Source of the DNA: Phycisphaerae bacterium
GTDB taxonomy: Bacteria > Planctomycetota > Phycisphaerae > Phycisphaerales > SM1A02
Direction of reading: 5' to 3'
DNA: 45,976 nucleotides
Assembly: GCA_002702575.1 (NCBI GenBank)
Contig: PAAJ01000031.1
Location: forward strand, 30,310-76,285
The position numbers and the translations under genes are program-made. Positions 16,011-25,164 of this stretch are shown here, piece by piece. Below the pieces are notes generated by a model. It made no database searches, was not told the DNA's origin, and saw nothing but the letters and a program-made list of their open reading frames with translations. The first letter of the stretch is position 1. Each line of letters starts with the position of its first letter.

Positions 16011-16110
16011 CACGTCAAACTCCTTGTCACGCCCGATCCGGACGTCTTGGACACAGCATAGGGCATGGCCACCCTGTTCGACATCCCGCGGTGTTCGGTA
16101 GCATCCACGA

Positions 16111-17421
16111 GTGCCTGATTCGATCCCCCAGGACAATCTTGCTGATGAATCGCCGGAGGGGCGAGGGAAGGTCATCGCTGCCGGCGTGATCGGAAATCTC
16201 TTCGAATGGTACGACTTCGTCATCTACGGCTTCTTCGCGCCATCCATTGCGGTCCTGTTCTTCGGATCGGGAGGCGATGGCAGCGACGTTCTCAAGGCAT
16301 TCGCCGTCTTTGCCGTCGGTTATTTCGCGAGACCTCTGGGTGCCATCATCTTCGGTTCCATTGGAGACCGTCTCGGTCGCAAGAAAGCACTGTTGTTTTC
16401 GCTGATCGTCATGGCGGTACCGACCATCGGACTGGTCTTTCTTCCGACATGGGACACCGTGGGCTTCCTGTCACCGGTTCTGCTGATCCTGTACCGGATC
16501 CTTCAGGGGATTTCGATTGGCGGAGAATTCACGGGGGCCAATGCCTACCTTTCCGAACATGCAGGAAACAACCGACGTGGTCTGCATGGCGCCATGACGG
16601 TCAGTTCGGCCATGCTCGGCATTCTTCTGGGTTCACTGGTGTACACCCTGATGGAATGGATGCTCAGTCCAGATGATCTGCTTGCCTGGGGTTGGCGATT
16701 GGCCTTTGCAGGAGGCCTTCTGATCCTCTTCTGCGCTGCATGGTTGCGATGGCGAATGCCCGTCTCTCCACATTTCGAGAAAGCCAAGGCCACAGGCCGC
16801 GTTGCCCAGCATCCGATCCGCGACTGTCTTCGCCATCAGCGAGGACCGTTGCTTCGAGCCATTGTTCTGATCAGTTTTCCCGCCATGTTCTGTTATGCGT
16901 TGACCGTCTACTTCAGCGAGTTTCTGTCCACGCAGGGCACCTTACCCAAGCCCATGGCGGGCCTGATCGTGACGGTCTCGATCGGTGTTTCAGTGGTTCT
17001 GCCACTGATCATCGGCGCCATATCCGACCACATGGGTCGTCGTCCCTTCATCCGCGGCGCCTTCCTGGTGGGCGTCTGCTGGGCCGTTCCGATGTTTCTG
17101 CTCGCCGGTATGGGGGCTCCCGCCTACGCATGGATTGCCGCGTTGGTCGCATCACTGGTTCTCGGAACGATGCAGGGCGTCTACCCGGCGACCTTGACGG
17201 AGTTGTTTCCAACCTCGACCAGATATTCAGGAACGTCGATCTCCTACAACGTGGCCTTCGCTTTCCTTGGGGGAACGTTTCCCCTGATCGCCCAGTGGCT
17301 TGTGGATCTGACGGGCAGCAGTCTGGCACCGGGTTACTACCTTGGTGCCGCGGGTGTGATCGCCTTGATTCTGATCTGGCGGATTCCCGAGACGGGACTC
17401 TCTCCCCTGAGATCCGACTGA
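16111..17421 (+). CDS. MHS-family MFS transporter (ProP-like)
   Basis: This 436-residue protein matches the metabolite:H+ symporter group of the major facilitator superfamily. FEWYDFVIYGFFAP (spans 1-2), the GDRLGRKKALLFS loop (MFS signature between spans 2 and 3) and the RILQGISIGGEFTGA span are seen, with about 12 spans in all. The closest type is the proline/betaine or dicarboxylate symporters; the substrate is unknown. GTG 16111 is the first usable start. It is divergent from the unknown gene at 16010, separated by a 100-bp shared promoter region. Confidence 0.9.
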   Translation: MPDSIPQDNLADESPEGRGKVIAAGVIGNLFEWYDFVIYGFFAPSIAVLFFGSGGDGSDVLKAFAVFAVGYFARPLGAIIFGSIGDRLGRKKALLFSLIVMAVPTIGLVFLPTWDTVGFLSPVLLILYRILQGISIGGEFTGANAYLSEHAGNNRRGLHGAMTVSSAMLGILLGSLVYTLMEWMLSPDDLLAWGWRLAFAGGLLILFCAAWLRWRMPVSPHFEKAKATGRVAQHPIRDCLRHQRGPLLRAIVLISFPAMFCYALTVYFSEFLSTQGTLPKPMAGLIVTVSIGVSVVLPLIIGAISDHMGRRPFIRGAFLVGVCWAVPMFLLAGMGAPAYAWIAALVASLVLGTMQGVYPATLTELFPTSTRYSGTSISYNVAFAFLGGTFPLIAQWLVDLTGSSLAPGYYLGAAGVIALILIWRIPETGLSPLRSD

Positions 17422-17596
17422 ACGCAGTCGGAGGGCGGCATGATGTCCATGGCCCGATTCTCGTCTCTTTGCCTGTTCATCCCGCATCAACACGGGTTCC
17501 TTGCGACATCTTGAGCGGAGCCGTGCTAGGCTGAGCCCATAGAAGGAATCCGGTTTCTGTGGCCTGTTCGAGGTGGCAGCTGATCCGGAGGGGTGT

Positions 17597-18670
17597 ATGG
17601 GCCGAAAGAAGAAGCACAAGCTGGAAGGCACCGTCGAGCGTCACTTGCTTGCCAAGGAACTGCGATGGTGGACGCCGTTCGTGATGCTGCTGCTTCTGTC
17701 GGCGTTGGCTTCGAACATCACCGCCCTCATCTACCCGTTTCTCTATGTCGAGATTCCGTTCAACAACAGCAACTACAGCATTCCACACACGATCCAGTTG
17801 ATGTGGGAGGGCGGTCTCTATGCGATCGCCATCCTGATCGTCGCCTTCTCCCTGACGTTTCCATTCGTCAAGATCGGCATGATGCTGTGTGTCCTCTGGA
17901 TTCCGACAACACGGCCGGGGCGACACAAGGTCTTGAGCACGTTGCGACAGCTGGGCCGCTGGTCATTGCTGGATGTCTTCGTCGTGCTGATCATCATGGT
18001 GCTTTCCAATGATCAGTTCTTCATCGGAGCCGTTCCCAAGATCGGTGTGACGCTGTTCCTTGCGGCCATTTTCGGCAGCATGATGGTGTGCGAACTTCTG
18101 GAGTTCCTCAACAAGGGCGAGGTCAAGGGCGAGCAGGACCCTCTGGAGGGTCGACATACTCCGGTCTACTGGGCATCCGGCTGGATCTACTGGTTGATGA
18201 TCCCGATGCTCGGGCTTGCAGCGGTGTCCCTTTACGAAGCCATCCATACGTCCTACTTCAAGATCACGGCCTGGTTCCTGAGCAAGAACTCCTACAGCGT
18301 GTATGAAAGTGTTCATGCGTTGCTGAAATCGGAATACTACGTGTTCGGCATCACGATGCTGGCCGTGCTGATCTTGATACCGAGTCTGCGACTGCTGACA
18401 ATGATCATCCTCGGCTTCTGCCCGATGAATCGAACCTTCCGAAGAATCATGTGGCGACTCTCGACGATCTTCGGGGCGTGGTCGATGCTCGATGTCTTCG
18501 CACTTGCCTTGCTTCTGTTCCTGACGGAGGGTGAGAACCTGGTCAAGTTCGAGGTCAAGAGCGGGCTGTACGCCATCATCGTCTCGGTGGTGATCTACTA
18601 CATCACCGTCATGTTCGGAAGCTTCGCGATGAAGCGGGTGATCTTTGCACGCGGGACCGAAGGGTTGTGA
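17597..18670 (+). CDS. PqiA-like integral membrane protein
   Basis: The 357-residue protein contains two copies of the paraquat-inducible protein A membrane domain. The first copy has FPFVKIGMMLCVL and then LGRWSLLDVFVVLI. The second has IPSLRLLTMIILGFCP and then FGAWSMLDVFALALLL. About eight spans are present. The usual zinc-ribbon CxxC pairs before each domain are missing. PqiA proteins act with MCE (PqiB-type) proteins in lipid traffic across the envelope; no MCE gene is adjacent here. ATG 17597 has GGAGGGG upstream. The SMUG1 gene overlaps its stop codon by 4 bp. Confidence 0.88.
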   Translation: MGRKKKHKLEGTVERHLLAKELRWWTPFVMLLLLSALASNITALIYPFLYVEIPFNNSNYSIPHTIQLMWEGGLYAIAILIVAFSLTFPFVKIGMMLCVLWIPTTRPGRHKVLSTLRQLGRWSLLDVFVVLIIMVLSNDQFFIGAVPKIGVTLFLAAIFGSMMVCELLEFLNKGEVKGEQDPLEGRHTPVYWASGWIYWLMIPMLGLAAVSLYEAIHTSYFKITAWFLSKNSYSVYESVHALLKSEYYVFGITMLAVLILIPSLRLLTMIILGFCPMNRTFRRIMWRLSTIFGAWSMLDVFALALLLFLTEGENLVKFEVKSGLYAIIVSVVIYYITVMFGSFAMKRVIFARGTEGL

Positions 18671-19407
18671 GTCCTGTCCGGTCCGGCATCGCAGACGATG
18701 TCATCTCCATGTCCAGATCCCTGTGCAGGGACATGCAGCCGTTGACATTCAGCGACCCTGTCCACGTCGTCTACAACCCGCTGCAGTATGCGAGACGCTC
18801 TCATGAGCGTTATCTCGAGCGGTACGCCCGTCCAGGTACCGAGGCGATCCTGCTGGGAATGAATCCGGGACCCTGGGGCATGGCGCAGACCGGCGTTCCC
18901 TTCGGCGAAGTCGAGTTGACCAGAACCTTTCTCGGGATTGATGAACCAGTCGACAGTCCCGAGGTGGAACATCCCAAGAGACCCATCCAGGGTTTCAAAT
19001 GCACGCGTCGCGAAGTGAGCGGCCGTCGCCTCTGGGGCTGGGCCGAAGAACGATTCGAGACATCAGAGACGTTCTTCGATCGCTTCTTCGTCTGGAATCA
19101 TTGCCCACTTGCATTCCTTGAGCAGGAGGGTCGCAATCGGACACCCGACAAGTTGCCGATCTCCGAGCGGACCCCGCTCCTGGAACGTTGTGATCAGGCA
19201 CTTCGAGAAATCGTCGAGATCATGCAGCCTCGCATGCTCATCGGTGTCGGCGGGTTCGCCTTCAAGCGTGCCAAGCAGGTGTTTGGAGACGACGGGCCGA
19301 CATTGGGAACGATTCTGCATCCAAGCCCGGCCAGCCCAGCCGCAAACCGAGGCTGGGCACCCCAGGTGGAGCAGCAACTGGCTGCCATGGGGATCAGCCT
19401 TCCCTGA
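18667..19407 (+). CDS. SMUG1-type single-strand-selective uracil-DNA glycosylase
   Basis: The enzyme removes uracil and related bases from DNA for base excision repair. In 246 residues the family signatures are clear: LGMNPGPWGMAQTGVPFGEV (63-82) around the catalytic asparagine (Asn66), and HPSPASPAANRGW (218-230) with His218. Bacterial SMUG1 homologs are known mainly from a few phyla, including planctomycetes. GTG 18667 overlaps the PqiA-like stop by 4 bp; ATG 18709 is an alternative. Co-transcription with envelope genes appears to be mere colocation. Confidence 0.93.
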   Translation: MSPVRSGIADDVISMSRSLCRDMQPLTFSDPVHVVYNPLQYARRSHERYLERYARPGTEAILLGMNPGPWGMAQTGVPFGEVELTRTFLGIDEPVDSPEVEHPKRPIQGFKCTRREVSGRRLWGWAEERFETSETFFDRFFVWNHCPLAFLEQEGRNRTPDKLPISERTPLLERCDQALREIVEIMQPRMLIGVGGFAFKRAKQVFGDDGPTLGTILHPSPASPAANRGWAPQVEQQLAAMGISLP

Positions 19408-19418
19408 GCGGAGCCTTT

Positions 19419-20543
19419 ATGCTGTGCCCCATGCCGAGTGTTCGGAAGGTCGTATTCCTGGTTCCCGATATTCGAAATCCCGCCCACAAGGGTGGTATCC
19501 AGATGTTCAACAACTATGTCCTCAGGGCATTGAAGGACCTCGGGGTCGATGTCACGGTCATCGGAGTCAATGACCGGCCGGTCGATGCGGAGCCGGGACT
19601 GATCGGGTGCAATCGAGGCGGCCGAATCCGCAAGGTGCTGGCGGCCTGTCATCTTCTCCGACAGGTCATGCTTGGAAAACCCGATCTCGTGCTGTGCGGG
19701 CATCTGAATTTCACGCCTCTCTGCGCGCGGATCTGCGGTCTGTTCAAGGTGCCCTTCATCACGATCACGCACGGCATCGAACTCTGGGATGCGGCGCCAG
19801 CCAAAGTACAAGCTGCGGGGCACAGTCATCGCATTCTGGCAGTGAGCCGGTATACGAAATCTCTCAACCTGGAACTGCTTGGAGACTATTCGCCGGATCA
19901 CGTGCTCGTCTTCCACAACACATTCGATGAAGAGAGATTCTCACCATCATCGCCATCCGATTCGATCCGGCCAGCCCTCGGAATCGAGCCTGGCCACAAG
20001 GTGGTCCTGACCGTCGGACGCCTGGCTTCGACGGAACGACTCAAGGGCTATGAAGAAGGCATCAGAGCCATGGCTCGAGTCTGTGAACAGATCCCAGAGG
20101 CGCGGTACGTGTTGGCCGGCAAGGGCGATTACATGGACCAGCTTCGCGAGGTGGGCGACCAGTGTGGCCTGGGCGATCGTCTCATCATGCCGGGGTTCAT
20201 TGCCGAGGATGACATTGTTCCGCTGTTCAATGCATGTGATCTCTTCATTCTTCCCAGTCGCAAGGAAGGTTTCGGCATCGTGTTTCTCGAGGCCATGGGC
20301 TGTGGAAAGCCGGTCATCGGAGGCAACCGCGACGGATCCATGGATCCGCTCTGCGATGGCACCCTCGGGACCGCAGTCGATCCAGAGGACGTGGACGAGC
20401 TGACAGCAGCCATTCTGGCTCATCTGCGGGGAGACGTTCCGCCTGAACGCAGTGATCCGGTCACGTTGCGAAACGAGACGATCGATCGGTTCGGATTCGA
20501 TCGTTTCCGTGATCGATTGGCAGAGGTGCTGTCGACCATCTGA
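19419..20543 (+). CDS. GT4-family glycosyltransferase
   Basis: This 374-residue GT-B glycosyltransferase has a HKGGIQMFNNYVLRALKDLG start, VGRLASTERLKGYEEGI (199-215) at the hinge, and the EX7E motif E283-E291 (EGFGIVFLE) followed by AMGCGKPVIGG. The start is ATG 19419, 11 bp after the SMUG1 stop codon with CGGAG upstream; ATG 19431 is possible. The role is probably in surface glycan or exopolysaccharide synthesis. It lies upstream of the ArnT-like gene in the same run. Confidence 0.92.
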   Translation: MLCPMPSVRKVVFLVPDIRNPAHKGGIQMFNNYVLRALKDLGVDVTVIGVNDRPVDAEPGLIGCNRGGRIRKVLAACHLLRQVMLGKPDLVLCGHLNFTPLCARICGLFKVPFITITHGIELWDAAPAKVQAAGHSHRILAVSRYTKSLNLELLGDYSPDHVLVFHNTFDEERFSPSSPSDSIRPALGIEPGHKVVLTVGRLASTERLKGYEEGIRAMARVCEQIPEARYVLAGKGDYMDQLREVGDQCGLGDRLIMPGFIAEDDIVPLFNACDLFILPSRKEGFGIVFLEAMGCGKPVIGGNRDGSMDPLCDGTLGTAVDPEDVDELTAAILAHLRGDVPPERSDPVTLRNETIDRFGFDRFRDRLAEVLSTI

Positions 20544-20621
20544 GTTCCTCGATCTGGTCTGCACCCGTTCACAGATCCCTATCATGGCTTCCAGAACATC
20601 CTCATAGGAACGGAACTCTGA

Positions 20622-22295
20622 ATGCTTCGCCTGTTTCCAATCTTCTGCATCGTCTTCATCGTCATCTATCTTCTGCCCTTGGGCAGCCGACCGATCGTCA
20701 CACCTGACGAATCTCGATATGGCGCCATTCCGGCGGAGATGCTTGCAACCGGTGAGTTCGTCGCACCCCGACTCAATGGCATTCGGTATTTCGAAAAACC
20801 GGTCCTTGGATACTGGGCCATCGCGGCCTCCCAGGCCGTCTTCGGAAAGAACTCCTGGTCCATTCGATTGCCATCTGCACTGTCGATGGGATTTGCGGCC
20901 CTGTGCATCGTGCTGTTCACAAGACGGCTGAAGCTCCGTCCGGAAGTCGGATGGTTGGCTGCTCTGATCTACCTGACGATGCTGGGTGTCGTGATCGGTG
21001 GTGGGGTCGCGATTCTGGATGCGATGTTCACTGGCGCAGTTACTGGCGCCATCGTGTTCTTCTACATGGCCTGGACCGCCCGGACGGACGCCTCGAAGGT
21101 GGGATGGTTGAGTCTCTTCGGCGGCTTCTGCGGCCTGGCGTTTCTGATCAAGGGCTTTCTGGGTCTGGCCATTCCCTGCATCGTCATCGCGCCCTTCCTC
21201 CTTTGGATGTGGCGTTGGCGTGACATCTTCCTGCTGCCGTGGATACCCATGCTGATCGCCGCCATCGTGATTGCTCCCTGGGGCATCGCGGTTCATCTTG
21301 CTGACGGTGACTACTGGCACTATTTCTTCTGGGTAGAACACATCCATCGTTTCACCGGTGGTGAGGAAGCACAGCATCCTGAGCCGTTCTGGTTCTTCGG
21401 GCCGGTTCTTCTGGCTTGCGCGGTTCCCTGGACATTTGCACTGGTCCTTGTGGTCGCAGGCTTGGGCCGTCGCAGCATCCGTGAACCCTGGCTTCGATAC
21501 ACCCTCTGCTGGCTGGTCATTCCGTTCATCTTCTTCTCGATCTCTTCAGGCAAGTTGCCGACATACATCCTTCCCTGCATGCCAGCCGTGGCCATTCTCT
21601 TTGCAGTAGGCCTGATCGAACGCTTCGAGCACCGAAGCGACAAGCGAACCCTCAAGGCCATGATTCCTGCGGGAATTCTGATGGTCATCGGTGCACTGGC
21701 CATGGTTGAATGGGCATTTGGATTCGTTGATGACACACCTTGGGGTGAGGCGGGTGCCTGGCGATTCGGACTCATTGGTGCAGGGTTCTTCGCATGGGCG
21801 GTGCTGGATCTCATGGCCATATCAACGAATCGGCCCACTCGCCGCGTGCTGATCATGGCGCTGTCTCCGGTTCTGATGTTCGCCTTCGTGCCGTTGCTCC
21901 TTCCTACGAACTGGATGGGGGGCTACAAGGCTCCCGAAGCGTTCCTGATCGAGCACGGTGACATCATGAAGGACCCCAATACCCTCGTGATCTCGGATTC
22001 CCATCTGATGCATGCGGTCAACTGGTTCTATGACCGGTATGACGTCGTCATCTTCGGCGGACCGGGCGAGGTTGCCTGGGGAATCGAGGGGCAGCCTGAC
22101 CGGCTGGTGGACGCACCGGCATTGCTGGAACTGATTTCCAGCCAGGCGTCTGAGAGACCGGTCGCCTTGCTGCTTCGGGATACGGAGTGGATGCAGCACA
22201 TTCTCGCGCATCCCAGTCTGCCGCCTGTCCAGGACTACGATGTCGAACGGGACATCGGTCTGGCGGTCTTCGTCCCGGCATCGACACCGTCCTGA
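20622..22295 (+). CDS. ArnT-like GT39 glycosyltransferase (lipid-linked sugar donor)
   Basis: The 557-residue protein is an integral-membrane GT-C enzyme of the GT39/ArnT family. A first span is followed by the extracellular loop with TPDESRYG (28-35; catalytic-type acidic pair Asp29-Glu30) and the RLNGIRYFEKPVLGYW block. About 12 spans follow, and then a soluble C-terminal domain (about residues 440-557). Such enzymes move a sugar from a polyprenyl phosphate to a lipid A, glycolipid or protein acceptor on the outside of the membrane. The acceptor here is unknown. It starts 78 bp after the glycosyltransferase gene. Confidence 0.9.
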   Translation: MLRLFPIFCIVFIVIYLLPLGSRPIVTPDESRYGAIPAEMLATGEFVAPRLNGIRYFEKPVLGYWAIAASQAVFGKNSWSIRLPSALSMGFAALCIVLFTRRLKLRPEVGWLAALIYLTMLGVVIGGGVAILDAMFTGAVTGAIVFFYMAWTARTDASKVGWLSLFGGFCGLAFLIKGFLGLAIPCIVIAPFLLWMWRWRDIFLLPWIPMLIAAIVIAPWGIAVHLADGDYWHYFFWVEHIHRFTGGEEAQHPEPFWFFGPVLLACAVPWTFALVLVVAGLGRRSIREPWLRYTLCWLVIPFIFFSISSGKLPTYILPCMPAVAILFAVGLIERFEHRSDKRTLKAMIPAGILMVIGALAMVEWAFGFVDDTPWGEAGAWRFGLIGAGFFAWAVLDLMAISTNRPTRRVLIMALSPVLMFAFVPLLLPTNWMGGYKAPEAFLIEHGDIMKDPNTLVISDSHLMHAVNWFYDRYDVVIFGGPGEVAWGIEGQPDRLVDAPALLELISSQASERPVALLLRDTEWMQHILAHPSLPPVQDYDVERDIGLAVFVPASTPS

Positions 22296-22361
22296 TCCGG
22301 CCCGCAACGCCGCCTCATCACTCGATACCATGGTTCTCTCTCAACGGAGGCAGTCACCACC

Positions 22362-23423
22362 ATGGAATGCGGATTGATCGGTGTACAGGGTTCGGGGAAG
22401 ACCACACTCTTCCAGGCATTGACCTCACATGCTGTCGAGGTCCAGGTCGGCTCGATGAAACCAAACCTCGGGATCGCGGATATTCCCGACCCCCGTCTCC
22501 AGAGGCTTGCTGTTCATATTCCACCCGACAAGATCGTGCCGGCAACATTGCAGGTCGTCGACATCCCAGGTGTTCCTGATGGCGGTGGCGCGACGGCCTT
22601 GAATGCGGTGCTCTCGAGCATTCGAACCGTGGACGCGGTCTGTCAGGTCGTTCGATGCTGGGACGATGTGGGACTGGGACCAGCCGATCCCGTCTCGGAC
22701 ATCGCAGCGCTGGAGATGGAACTGGTCCTTGCGGATCTCGTGGTTGCCGAAGGTGGCGCCGACAAGGCGAAGCGTGCGGCACGAAGTGGCGACCGGGACG
22801 CCAAGCAACGCCTGGAAGTCCTCGAGAAATCATGTGCACTTCTGGGTGAGGAAACGCCACTGCGGCAGGGCACCTGGGACGACGCTGAGCTTGCATTATT
22901 GAAGAGCTACGGCATGATCACGGCCAAGCCGATCATGTATGTCGCCAATGTCGGAGAAGATGGCGTCACCAGTGAGACGGAAGCTGCCAAGGCGGTCGCC
23001 GAAGCCGCGGCCAGTCGAGGTGGTGTTTCCGTTTCCCTCTGCGCAACGATTGAATCGGAGATTGCGGAACTGGATGAAGCGGATCGTGGAGACATGCTCG
23101 AATCCATGGGGATCAGCGAGCCTGCGCTGGGCGCGTTTGCCCGTGCAGCCAATGATCTGCTTGGCTTGACGACTTTCTACACCGCTGGCGAAAAGGAAGT
23201 GCGTGCCTGGGTGATCACCCAGGGGGCGACTGCACCGGAAGCGGCCGGGGCCATCCACAGCGATATTCAGCGTGGTTTCATCCGAGCCGAGTGCTATCAC
23301 GTCGATGATCTCGATGAGCTCAAGTCCGAGAAGGCGATCAAGGAAGCCGGTCGTCTTCGATCCGAGGGCAAGGGGTACACCATGCAGGACGGGGATGTGG
23401 TGCACTATCTGTTCAACGTCTAG
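22362..23423 (+). CDS. YchF-like P-loop NTPase, divergent
   Basis: The 353-residue protein is related to the YchF/OLA1 ATPases. The C-terminal TGS part is well kept: TFYTAGEKEVRAWVITQG, then APEAAGAIHSDIQRGFIRAE and HVDDL. The Walker A motif is GVQGSGKTT (7-15) rather than YchF's GLPNVGKST, and G2-like PNLGIADIPDPRLQRLA, DIPGVP and the NxxE-type NVGEDG keep the family pattern. Residue 7-15 changes and the short helical domain suggest a paralog with a changed job rather than the standard ribosome-associated ATPase. GGAGG precedes ATG 22362. The next gene starts 18 bp later. Confidence 0.88.
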   Translation: MECGLIGVQGSGKTTLFQALTSHAVEVQVGSMKPNLGIADIPDPRLQRLAVHIPPDKIVPATLQVVDIPGVPDGGGATALNAVLSSIRTVDAVCQVVRCWDDVGLGPADPVSDIAALEMELVLADLVVAEGGADKAKRAARSGDRDAKQRLEVLEKSCALLGEETPLRQGTWDDAELALLKSYGMITAKPIMYVANVGEDGVTSETEAAKAVAEAAASRGGVSVSLCATIESEIAELDEADRGDMLESMGISEPALGAFARAANDLLGLTTFYTAGEKEVRAWVITQGATAPEAAGAIHSDIQRGFIRAECYHVDDLDELKSEKAIKEAGRLRSEGKGYTMQDGDVVHYLFNV

Positions 23424-23441
23424 CCACTGAATGGAATCGAC

Positions 23442-24521
23442 ATGAAGAAGATCCTAGAACTTGATGGAAAGCAGGCCGAGGAGATTCTGGGATTGCTGAA
23501 GGCTGTCGCAACAGCCGAAGGTCGTCTGGAACTTCACGATATCCACAAGGGCACCCTGAACGCGATTGCGCATCATCTCTTTCACGTCGAGATGGAGCTT
23601 GAGCATCTTGAGGGTGTCATCGAAGGTGCTGGAGACATCATCCAGGATCTGGAGCTTCGCAGAGAAGTTCTCAACATGGCTGGAATCCTGCCATTCCTCG
23701 AAGAGGAGAACAAGGAGACTCGGATCGATGCCTTCGGCCACCTCGCCGATGAATTCGGTTTCAGCAAGAAGTTCGCCAGAGAACTGCATGGACTCTGCCA
23801 TCATGCCATTGTGGAACTGACCATCTGCATGCTGCGACCAGCCAGCCTGACGGCCAGTCGAAGCCTGGCCGGTTTGACGCTCAAGTTCGCCGAAGCGGCG
23901 ATTCATGCCGATGGTTGCCGGAAAACGCTCGAGCGTTATCAGCGATATGAGCAGATGGATGACGGCATCTTCGGCAAGGTTCTCACGAAGTACTACCACG
24001 ACAATGACTTCGCATTGCCCGGAACCCCACATGCGCCCTTCTCGAACGGGCTCATGTATCACGACATGCACCATGTGATCCAGGGATATCCCACCACCCC
24101 TCTGGGTGAGACCTGCGTGCTTGCCTTTGATGGTGCGCTCATCGATCAGGATCTGGGCAAGACTCTGATCGCGTACGTCGCGCAATTTCAGGTCGGCCTG
24201 CTGTTCGACAGTACTCTGCCCCTGTGGAAGAACCAGTTCAAGCCGGACACCGTGATGCGGGCCTATGAACGAGGAGGCCTGTGCACGACCAACTTCGTTG
24301 CGAAGGGGTTCGACTGGTCTGAACTTCTTGAGCAGCCTCTTGCCGAGATTCGTGAACGGTTCAATGTTCCACTTGATGGCGCGATCATCAAGGGGCCGGA
24401 CGATCTGTGGTGTGGAGACATGGGTCTGGTCGGTCAACGCAACAGCGAGGACATGGTCAACCAGAAGATGAGATGGTTGCAGAAGGTGTTCACCAAGTTG
24501 AACGTCAAGAAGGATGACTGA
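23442..24521 (+). CDS. Two-domain protein: TerB-like helical domain + Coq4-like domain
   Basis: This 359-residue protein is not known to me as a named family. The N-terminal half (about 1-140) is all helical, with a tellurite-resistance TerB-like look: ELRREVLNMAGILPFLEEEN and then HLADEFGFSKKFARELHGL. The C-terminal half contains HDMHH (207-211) followed after exactly 11 residues by Glu223, the HDxxHx11E zinc motif of the ubiquinone protein Coq4, and a following LAYVAQFQVGLLF-like helix. Coq4 removes the C1 carboxyl and adds a hydroxyl in ubiquinone synthesis. A quinone or lipid-like substrate is inference. It starts 18 bp after the YchF-like gene. Confidence 0.72.
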   Translation: MKKILELDGKQAEEILGLLKAVATAEGRLELHDIHKGTLNAIAHHLFHVEMELEHLEGVIEGAGDIIQDLELRREVLNMAGILPFLEEENKETRIDAFGHLADEFGFSKKFARELHGLCHHAIVELTICMLRPASLTASRSLAGLTLKFAEAAIHADGCRKTLERYQRYEQMDDGIFGKVLTKYYHDNDFALPGTPHAPFSNGLMYHDMHHVIQGYPTTPLGETCVLAFDGALIDQDLGKTLIAYVAQFQVGLLFDSTLPLWKNQFKPDTVMRAYERGGLCTTNFVAKGFDWSELLEQPLAEIRERFNVPLDGAIIKGPDDLWCGDMGLVGQRNSEDMVNQKMRWLQKVFTKLNVKKDD

Positions 24522-24615
24522 ATACGGTCATGGCAACACCTCCACGGAGAAGGCTCGATACGCATCCAGATTGAACTGTGCAAGGCCTGGATGAGATTCT
24601 GATCAGAACGGTTCT

Positions 24616-25164
24616 TCAGTCGGAACGGATGGCCTTGGATTTCGAGTGTGATCTCAAGACCATTCGTACACCAAGGTGCAGCCCGAGCCAGACGACGATC
24701 AGTCCAAGTGAAATCGATCCGACCACGCTGATGACCGCATCGATCCACTGATTTGCCTGCAGCAGTTGAACAGTCAACAGGCAGAAGGCGCTGAAGGTGG
24801 TGTAGGCACCAAGGAATCCAGTAATGAACAACGCTGAGGCCATTTGAAGTGAATTTTCTGCTCGAAGAATGTCGACGGCAGGCAAAGTCGGATCTCCGTC
24901 CGGCCACCATTTCACGTTGTGATTGAGATGCTGGGCGTGGGGCACCTGCTTGAGCCTGCTCTTGCCGTCTCTTCTGAGATGGCCCTCGAGCAGACCGAAG
25001 ACGATACCGATCAGAAACGACCCCAGAACGTTGACGATTCCAAGTGAAACGAAGACGGGCAGGCCGACGAGACCGTGCATGAGGCTCATCGTGCCTTCAC
25101 GCGCCAGGGCGCCGAAGCCGCCTCCGATGCTGATGCAGGCAAGTATGGAGATGAATCGCATCAT
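24616..25164 (-). CDS. crcB: CrcB/Fluc fluoride channel subunit (second of pair)
   Basis: The 182-residue protein is a Fluc-type fluoride channel subunit, with GGGFGALAREG, NVLGSFLIGI and GFLGAYTTFSAF as the conserved blocks. About four spans are present. A 50-residue polar insert separates spans 2 and 3 (from LEGHLRRDGKSRLKQ to NSLQMAS), longer than usual (normal size is about 125 residues). It overlaps the upstream crcB by 4 bp (ATGA at 25161-25164), so the two are probably made together, possibly as a heterodimer as in other bacteria with paired crcB genes. Confidence 0.92.
   Translation of the reverse strand: MMRFISILACISIGGGFGALAREGTMSLMHGLVGLPVFVSLGIVNVLGSFLIGIVFGLLEGHLRRDGKSRLKQVPHAQHLNHNVKWWPDGDPTLPAVDILRAENSLQMASALFITGFLGAYTTFSAFCLLTVQLLQANQWIDAVISVVGSISLGLIVVWLGLHLGVRMVLRSHSKSKAIRSD

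Noticed and set aside
19947-21377. Long minus-strand frame (476 codons) antisense to the GT4 and ArnT-like genes
   Set aside because: The plus strand has clear EX7E and GT39 motifs with continuous membrane spans. The antisense product is Gln/His/Asp/Arg-rich with no motif; it is a codon-bias shadow.
23454-24437. 327-codon minus-strand frame opposite the Coq4-like gene
   Set aside because: It mirrors the coding bias of the plus gene, which has the exact HDxxHx11E motif.
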